In this document: one piece after another, positions 15,876 through 17,482 of the stretch
Position numbering within the stretch: position 1 is the first letter of the stretch
Layout of the letters: each line of letters opens with the position of its first letter
Assembly (NCBI GenBank): GCA_044351785.1
Contig: JBILFC010000029.1
Coordinates: 1 to 17,482, forward strand
DNA length: 17,482 nt
DNA from: JAIYCX01 sp044351785
Lineage (GTDB): Bacteria > Bdellovibrionota_C > UBA2361 > SZUA-149 > DAOLCO01
Direction: 5' to 3'
Translations under genes and position numbers: made by a program
The notes under the pieces: model-generated
Databases searched by the model: none
What the model was told of the DNA's origin: nothing
Seen by the model: the letters and a program-made list of their open reading frames with translations, nothing else

Positions 15876-15931
15876 TCTGTCTTTCTTCTTTTTGCTGTGG
15901 TGATTTTGTTAGCAAAGAGATGAGAGGCAGA
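15876..15931 (+). promoter_or_regulatory. Long leader hairpin (20 of 21 positions paired)
   Basis: Bases 15876-15896 pair with 15911-15931 around a 14-nt loop, with one T-T mismatch and three G-U pairs. The 5' arm is pyrimidine-rich and the 3' arm purine-rich. This length resembles RNase III substrates. It has no T run after it, so it is not a standard terminator. It starts 24 nt after boxA. Its 3' arm region (15923-15937) is also complementary to the hairpin beyond the next gene (16571-16586). Confidence 0.55.
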
Positions 15932-15965
15932 GAAAGGAAATAAGGTTTTGGTTTTTCAAATAGAA

Positions 15966-16001
15966 GACTCCACACTTGTATACTAATTCAAGTGTGGAGT
16001 T
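15966..16001 (+). promoter_or_regulatory. Perfect 12-bp hairpin before the 161-aa gene
   Basis: ACTCCACACTTG (15967-15978) pairs exactly with CAAGTGTGGAGT (15989-16000) around a 10-nt loop; a flanking G-U pair extends it. It ends 22 nt before AGAGG and 36 nt before the ATG at 16038. No T run follows. It is probably a leader RNA element; an operator for a dimeric repressor is an alternative. Confidence 0.5.
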
Positions 16002-16037
16002 CAACATTTAAAACAACCATTCAAGAGGTAAATTTAC

Positions 16038-16523
16038 ATGAGTTCCATGGAAAATGTGTATGTATTCAACGGCGACAATGCTTACGCAAGATTCGCACAT
16101 CTGCTTGCCAGTTTACTAAAGCAAGTAGTTATTGTGATTAGCAAAGATAGCAAGAAGGGAATATCAAAATCTAATGCAGTAACTCCTGGCTTACTCGGAT
16201 ACAGGCACGGCTCTGGGAACAAGGAGGAAAAAGACGCCAAACTTACTACCTTTGATGATAATACTACTTTTCATCTTTTTGAGTGTGATAGGTCAAGTAA
16301 AGATTCCAGTACCTGGGGTAGTGCTACTGTTCTTACTTATAGCTCTCTCGTAATCTTTATGCGCGGGCTTCAAACTGACCATGAACACCTATTTGCTCCC
16401 GAGACCATAAGACGTGCTGAAGAGTTAGATACATATCGTCTGTTTGGCAAAAAAGGACTTAGAGTACTTGGTCTTACTCCAAAAGCAATCAAACGACTTG
16501 AAGATTCGATTAAATTCGAATAA
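16038..16523 (+). CDS. Hypothetical protein, 161 aa, with structured 5' leader
   Basis: I do not recognise this family. The protein is probably soluble: there is no signal peptide and only one moderately hydrophobic patch (LLASLLKQVVIVIS, about 23-36). Visible features are VYVFNGDNAYARFAHL at the N-terminus, a polar Lys/Gly/Ser-rich middle (KDSKKGISKSN, then GYRHGSGNKEEKD), and a helical C-terminus (APETIRRAEELDTYRLF, then LTPKAIKRLEDSI). AGAGG lies 9 nt before the ATG; a second ATG three codons in is possible. The gene stands alone between a boxA-bearing leader with two long hairpins and a 50-nt hairpin 14 bp after its stop. The context suggests post-transcriptional control, but gives no function. 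Confidence 0.75.
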   Translation: MSSMENVYVFNGDNAYARFAHLLASLLKQVVIVISKDSKKGISKSNAVTPGLLGYRHGSGNKEEKDAKLTTFDDNTTFHLFECDRSSKDSSTWGSATVLTYSSLVIFMRGLQTDHEHLFAPETIRRAEELDTYRLFGKKGLRVLGLTPKAIKRLEDSIKFE

Positions 16524-16537
16524 CTAAAAAGCCACAC

Positions 16538-16587
16538 CAGAGGCATGAGAAAGAGGTTTTTACAAAAACACCTTTCTCATGCCTCTG
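16538..16587 (+). terminator. Very long hairpin between convergent genes
   Basis: The 16-nt arms at 16538-16553 and 16572-16587 pair perfectly. After two mismatches the stem continues with G-C and a T5/A5 tip. Little T-run follows on the plus side; on the minus side TTTTT occurs 7 nt after the stem. It can serve as a bidirectional terminator for the convergent genes ending at 16523 and 16638. It is much longer than needed for termination, and one arm also matches the 5' leader hairpin at 15923-15937. Confidence 0.6.
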
Positions 16588-16637
16588 TTCCATTTCAAAG
16601 TACTTTCTTTATGAGACGCAAACCTAAATTATTAGAT

Positions 16638-16964
16638 TTATAATCGCATATAATATGTCTGCACTAAAGCTCTCAGAAGAAAAAGAACTACAGCTCCCAG
16701 AAAACAAAATAATCCTGGATACAAATATTTAAGAAGGTCCCTACGAACAATAAATATATATAACAATGACAACAAGGGTAAGAAAAATGAAATTATAGCA
16801 TAAGCAATATTTAAGTATCTTTTTCCAAAGAATGGAATCTCATCTCTTGCCACCACAAATGGAATAAATAATGAAAGTAAAACTGTGAAGTAAACAAGTG
16901 CCCCTATTCCAAGAGCAATAAAAATAAAAGTAACTATTGGACCTTCAAAAATTTGCTGCAACAT
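16638..16964 (-). CDS. Small three-helix membrane protein, unknown
   Basis: The 108 residues contain three clear hydrophobic helices at about 9-37, 50-71 and 82-101. Short basic or polar links (ARDEIPFFGKR and VRRDLLKYLY) separate them, and the two positive clusters help to set topology. I recognise no family motif. It starts 15 bp after the stop of the Sel1-repeat gene on the same strand, so the two are probably co-transcribed, although the ribosome binding site is poor. The pairing suggests a joint envelope-associated function, which is inference only. Confidence 0.65.
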   Translation of the reverse strand: MLQQIFEGPIVTFIFIALGIGALVYFTVLLSLFIPFVVARDEIPFFGKRYLNIAYAIISFFLPLLSLLYIFIVRRDLLKYLYPGLFCFLGAVVLFLLRALVQTYYMRL

Positions 16965-16979
16965 TATTAGGACGTCTTT

Positions 16980-17482
16980 TTAAAGATTACATACTATCCA
17001 ATTCAATAGATCATCAGTACTTCTAATAGACCATATATCCTTGCTACATATTTCAATCATCTTTTTAGTCTCTGCTATTGATTCAGGACTAACGCCCTTA
17101 TTTAAGCACTCAAGATGATTTTTAGCTTTCAAATTTCCATTCGTAGCAGCTAAATCAAAGTAATAGTAAGCTCGAATTTGGTCTTTTTCTACACCCTTAC
17201 CAGTTTGATATAAACCCCCTAAAAAAAACTGAGCATAGTCATTGCCCTTATCTGCAGCCTTCTTAATCCATTTATAGGTTTTCTTGTAATCTTGTGAGAC
17301 TCCTTCCCCTCTATAATATTTTAAAGCTAATTTTATCTGAGAGTCCACATCGTCTTCTTCTGCTAGCTCTTCCAAACCAATGATTAATTCATTAGACTCT
17401 GCTTCTAATGGTTCCTTGTTTATAAACAGGTAAGTAGTATATGTTACTGCACAAAAAATCAGTAATAGAAGTAATTTGCCCA
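16980..17482 (-). CDS. Sel1-repeat protein with N-terminal membrane anchor, 5' edge cut
   Basis: The body has two Sel1-like repeats: LALKYYRGEGVSQDYKKTYK then WIKKAADKGN, and FFLGGLYQTGKGVEKDQIRA then YYYFDLAATNGN. These form alpha-alpha solenoids used for protein-protein contact. A TTG at 17375 could start it, but the frame stays open to the right edge and there encodes a signal or anchor segment: GKLLLLLIFCAVTYTTYLF directly after a codon whose last two bases are TG (17482-17481). The missing base just outside the window probably completes ATG, so essentially the whole gene (about 167 codons) is present. That places the Sel1 repeats in the periplasm, tethered or secreted. It is followed by the small membrane protein gene 15 bp later. 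Confidence 0.75.
   Translation of the reverse strand, partial: GKLLLLLIFCAVTYTTYLFINKEPLEAESNELIIGLEELAEEDDVDSQIKLALKYYRGEGVSQDYKKTYKWIKKAADKGNDYAQFFLGGLYQTGKGVEKDQIRAYYYFDLAATNGNLKAKNHLECLNKGVSPESIAETKKMIEICSKDIWSIRSTDDLLNWIVCNL

Larger units (their letters stand above)
15608..16037 (+). other. 430-bp structured stretch without a convincing gene
   Basis: Apart from a weak 28-codon ORF, this gap contains no gene I can support, but it is full of inverted repeats: 15626-15662, 15684-15702, 15791-15828, 15876-15931 and 15966-16001. It also has an exact boxA (15840-15851). I checked for the hallmarks of tRNA, tmRNA, RNase P RNA and SRP RNA and did not find them; nor do I see a 6S-like layout. 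It is best described as one or more structured RNA leaders, or an unrecognised small RNA, upstream of the gene at 16038. Confidence 0.55.

Noticed and set aside
15608..16037. A known structural RNA (tRNA, tmRNA, 4.5S, RNase P RNA)
   Set aside because: None of the conserved cores of these RNAs could be found by eye. A covariance-model search would settle it.
17373..17375. TTG as the start of the Sel1-repeat protein
   Set aside because: The frame continues upstream into a clear signal/anchor sequence to the window edge, so the internal TTG is most likely not the start.

Overview
The window is 17.5 kb of AT-rich bacterial chromosome. Hand counts of sample lines mostly give about 30-43% GC. Genes are densely packed on both strands, in short co-directional runs. 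Lipoprotein signals, an SPFH membrane protein, an LpoA-like protein and the grpE-dnaK-dnaJ order suggest a Gram-negative bacterium, possibly of the former Deltaproteobacteria. That lineage guess is inference: there is no rRNA or phylogenetic marker here to settle it. I see no CRISPR array, no transposase and no tRNA.

Layout. (1) 1-4827, minus strand: the heat-shock operon grpE > dnaK > dnaJ, followed by an overlapping lipoprotein gene (TPR-like region plus periplasmic-binding fold) that runs off the left edge. (2) 4956-7105, plus strand: mgtE (Mg2+ channel/transporter) and recO (recombinational repair), 8 bp apart, diverging from grpE. (3) 7098-7412, minus: a small unknown protein convergent with and overlapping recO. 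(4) 7541-8579, minus: a self-contained cassette with about 50% GC in sampled lines, made of a two-tier leader hairpin, one ARPP-1-like gene and its own terminator; it looks acquired. (5) 8745-11416, minus: a two-gene, ATGA-overlapped operon with a saccharopine dehydrogenase/lysine 6-dehydrogenase-family protein and an ALDH7-type (antiquitin) aldehyde dehydrogenase. Together they would take lysine or saccharopine to 2-aminoadipate. (6) 11548-15362, plus: a GT39-type membrane glycosyltransferase, then an SPFH/band-7 protein and an AIM24-family protein, likely envelope functions. (7) 15396-16587, plus: the most unusual part. It holds a 45-residue very basic microprotein with a near-ideal ribosome binding site, then about 430 bp without a convincing gene but full of inverted repeats and carrying an exact rRNA-type boxA antitermination motif. 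Next come an unrecognised 161-residue protein and a 50-nt hairpin. One arm of that 3' hairpin is also complementary to the 5' leader. (8) 16638-17482, minus: a Sel1-repeat protein whose start codon is probably cut by the right edge, and a small three-helix membrane protein.

The best candidate for an undescribed system is region 7. The boxA, the 21-position leader hairpin, the second 12-bp hairpin and the leader/3'UTR complementarity together suggest an RNA-regulated or RNA-processed transcript around the orphan 161-aa gene. The sequence shows these elements directly; their function is inference.
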